This document shows, in pieces, positions 62,231 through 64,000 of a stretch of 64,000 nucleotides of DNA. The stretch comes from Pseudodesulfovibrio sp. zrk46 (GTDB lineage Bacteria > Desulfobacterota > Desulfovibrionia > Desulfovibrionales > Desulfovibrionaceae). The stretch covers positions 3,471,669 through 3,535,668 of the forward strand of contig NZ_CP051216.1 of assembly GCF_012516435.1 (NCBI RefSeq), given 5' to 3'. Position 1 is the first letter of the stretch; the number at the start of each line of letters is the position of its first letter. A program made the position numbers and the translations under genes. Under the pieces are notes generated by a model, which had not been told where the DNA came from, made no database searches, and worked only from the letters and a program-made list of their open reading frames with translations.

Positions 62231-63568
62231 TTATCTTACCGGCACACGCCCGATGCTAAAGTATGCGAATCCAGCCTCTCCCATTCGCTCAGGCACATAA
62301 AGATTACGGCCATCAAAAACAATAGGTGCTTTGAGCATACTCTTAATTTTCTCGAAATCAGGATCACGGAACTGATTCCAATCAGTTACCACAGCCAAAG
62401 CATCTGCACCTTCCAGCACGTCATACTGGCTATCCATGATCTCCAGCCCATCCAAATCCCCTACTTCTTCACGAGCACGCTCATTGGCGACAGGATCAAA
62501 TGCCTTTACCTTCATTCCGAGAGCGGTAAGGTCTTTAATGACCTCAACTGCCGAAGCCTCGCGTATATCGTCAGTATTGGCTTTAAAAGCAATACCCCAC
62601 AGAGCCAATGTCTTTCCAGCAACCCCGCCCTGAGCGTCATAATATGCTTTAACCTTATCGGCCAATACGTGTTTCTGACGATTATTAACATCATCAACAG
62701 ACTGGATGAGAGTCGCTTCGTAACCATTTTCCTTGGCAGTTCCAATGAGTGCCTTTACGTCCTTAGGAAAGCAAGAACCACCATATCCTACACCCGGATA
62801 AATAAAACTGTAACCAATACGACTGTCTGAACCAATGCCGGCACGAACCTCGGTAACATTGGCCCCAACACGCTCACAAATATTAGCGATCTCATTAATA
62901 AAAGAAATCTTCGTTGCAAGCATGCAGTTCGCAGCATACTTAGTCATCTCGGCAGAACGAACTCCCATGACGATAAGTTTCTCACGACTACGCGCAAATG
63001 GGGCATAAAGCTGTTTCAGCACCTTGGCAGACTCCTCGTCTTCAGTACCAACAACAACACGATCCGGCTTCATAAAATCAGAAACGGCATCGCCCTCTTT
63101 AAGAAACTCAGGGTTAGACACAACATCGAAATAAATATCTTCTCCCCGCTTCTCAAGCTCTTCCGCGATAATGCCCCTCACACGATCAGCTGTCCCCACA
63201 GGCACTGTAGATTTGTCCACAATAATTTTAGGAGAAGTCATATTTTGACCGACTTCACGAGCTACTGCATCAACAAAACTAAGGTCGCACGTACCATCAT
63301 CACCACAGGGGGTTCCAACTGTAATAAATACGACCTGTGCATCGGCCATACCTTCAGCAAGGTCTGTCGTGAAGACTAAACGCCCTTCCGCATTATTTCG
63401 CTTTACCAATTCTTCGAGACCTGGTTCATAAATATGGACTTTACCATCACGAAGAGTCTCAACAACCTTGGGATTAACGTCAACGCACGAGATATTATTA
63501 CCCATTTCGGCAAAACAAGCTGCAGAAACAAGCCCCACATACCCTGTACCGACAATACAAACATTCAT
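62231..63568 (-). CDS. ugd: UDP-glucose 6-dehydrogenase
   Basis: Oxidises UDP-glucose to UDP-glucuronate for surface sugars. The 445-residue protein shows the NAD-binding fold CIVGTGYVGLVSAACFAEMG, IITVGTPCG style motif FITVGTPCGDDG, the catalytic cysteine C266 in GYGGSCFPKDVKAL and K210 in MTKYAANCMLATK. Length is normal. GGAG precedes ATG 63568. It is divergent from pdxJ. Confidence 0.95.
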   Translation of the reverse strand: MNVCIVGTGYVGLVSAACFAEMGNNISCVDVNPKVVETLRDGKVHIYEPGLEELVKRNNAEGRLVFTTDLAEGMADAQVVFITVGTPCGDDGTCDLSFVDAVAREVGQNMTSPKIIVDKSTVPVGTADRVRGIIAEELEKRGEDIYFDVVSNPEFLKEGDAVSDFMKPDRVVVGTEDEESAKVLKQLYAPFARSREKLIVMGVRSAEMTKYAANCMLATKISFINEIANICERVGANVTEVRAGIGSDSRIGYSFIYPGVGYGGSCFPKDVKALIGTAKENGYEATLIQSVDDVNNRQKHVLADKVKAYYDAQGGVAGKTLALWGIAFKANTDDIREASAVEVIKDLTALGMKVKAFDPVANERAREEVGDLDGLEIMDSQYDVLEGADALAVVTDWNQFRDPDFEKIKSMLKAPIVFDGRNLYVPERMGEAGFAYFSIGRVPVR

Positions 63569-63759
63569 TATTAATTCTCCGAATAGAGTTTATTCTTTTC
63601 AACAGGCTCAGCGGATACCCTTACTATGCTTTCCATGTCAATATTAAGAAAAAGCAGTCTCGGAATCGTCACAGACACGACCTGTGGTTGCCATTCAATT
63701 CAAGAAGGCTTAATCAGTGAGGATATTCAGTCCTTAAAGAATTAATCAAGGAGATATAC

Positions 63760-64000
63760 ATGCCAACACTAGTAGTCAACGTTGATCACGTCGCGACTCT
63801 CAGACAAGCCCGCATGGGTATAGAACCAGAACCCGTCTCTGCCGCCTATCTGGCTGAAATGGCAGGAGCAACAGGTATTATTGTCCACCTTCGAGAAGAT
63901 CGTCGTCACATTCAAGATCGCGATGTTGAGTTGATCAAAAAGACCTGCAACACCCGCCTTCATCTGGAAATGGCTGCCACCAAGGAAATGCAGGAAATAG
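63760..64000 (+). CDS. pdxJ: Pyridoxine 5'-phosphate synthase (PdxJ), 5' part
   Basis: Condenses 1-deoxyxylulose 5-phosphate with 3-amino-1-hydroxyacetone phosphate in vitamin B6 synthesis. The visible 80 residues match the N-terminus: [38 protein letters not shown] and [20 protein letters not shown] lies six bases before ATG 63760. It runs past the window edge. Confidence 0.93.
   Translation, partial: MPTLVVNVDHVATLRQARMGIEPEPVSAAYLAEMAGATGIIVHLREDRRHIQDRDVELIKKTCNTRLHLEMAATKEMQEI

Overview
The window looks like core chromosome of a sulfate-reducing deltaproteobacterium of the Desulfovibrio group (Desulfovibrionales), probably one of its lower-GC members. Evidence for this: two small siroheme 'assimilatory-type' sulfite reductases of the Desulfovibrio kind, a full-length NifU and NifS with CysK and CysE instead of an Isc operon, a two-gene SufCB system, a NIL-domain ferredoxin, ferredoxin-rich redox genes, a sucC-sucD fusion, and the order mfd / two SurA-like genes / rodZ / recO / glyQ / glyS / rpsT. 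The assignment is from gene content and memory of the group, not from a database search. I see no phage, insertion sequence, CRISPR array or rRNA operon.

Layout. 1-4.1 kb: the 5' part of birA, divergent CCA-adding enzyme, a DHH phosphoesterase, a lone receiver protein and an unknown protein. 4.2-8.6 kb: fused succinyl-CoA-synthetase-like enzyme, a glycosyltransferase, then a TetR regulator with a YdjM-like membrane protein. 8.7-12.2 kb: SufCB, an Smr protein, CheW. 12.4-13.4 kb: five tRNA genes (Pro-Thr, Thr, Pro-Thr) including a duplicated promoter-tRNA cassette. 13.4-15.5 kb: a flagellin-like protein behind a sigma-28 promoter, and a CgeB-like glycosyltransferase. 15.5-17.8 kb: ilvB-ilvN with a valine-rich leader peptide and attenuator. 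18-23.7 kb: Hsp20-Lon operon and a REC-PAS-GGDEF-EAL protein. 23.8-28.3 kb: a DUF493 protein and nifU-nifS-cysK-cysE, linking cysteine synthesis to Fe-S assembly. 28.3-34.7 kb: ECF S component, TPR protein, ileS-lspA, CpoB-like lipoprotein, NIL-ferredoxin. 34.8-37.4 kb: PilZ protein, CheZ, MgtE. 37.6-41.1 kb: nadC-nadA-nadB, de novo NAD synthesis from aspartate. 41.3-44.2 kb: TrkA-TrkH potassium uptake. 44.3-49.1 kb: a redox cluster (membrane polyferredoxin, ferredoxin, cupin, two siroheme reductases) divergent from a Crp/Fnr regulator. 49.1-60.9 kb: TupA-like binding protein, rpsT, glyQS and the recO-rodZ-surA-mfd block. 61-64 kb: a second CheW, a small orphan gene, ugd and the 5' part of pdxJ.

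Most worth a second look: the ilv leader peptide with ten valine codons (17596-17706); the flagellin-like protein with a near-consensus sigma-28 promoter but without normal flagellin ends (13428-14331); the 28-bp perfect palindrome that swallows a tRNA-Thr 3' end (13352-13411); and the redox cluster at 44.3-49.1 kb, whose substrate is not obvious from sequence. I found no system that I can claim is wholly new.
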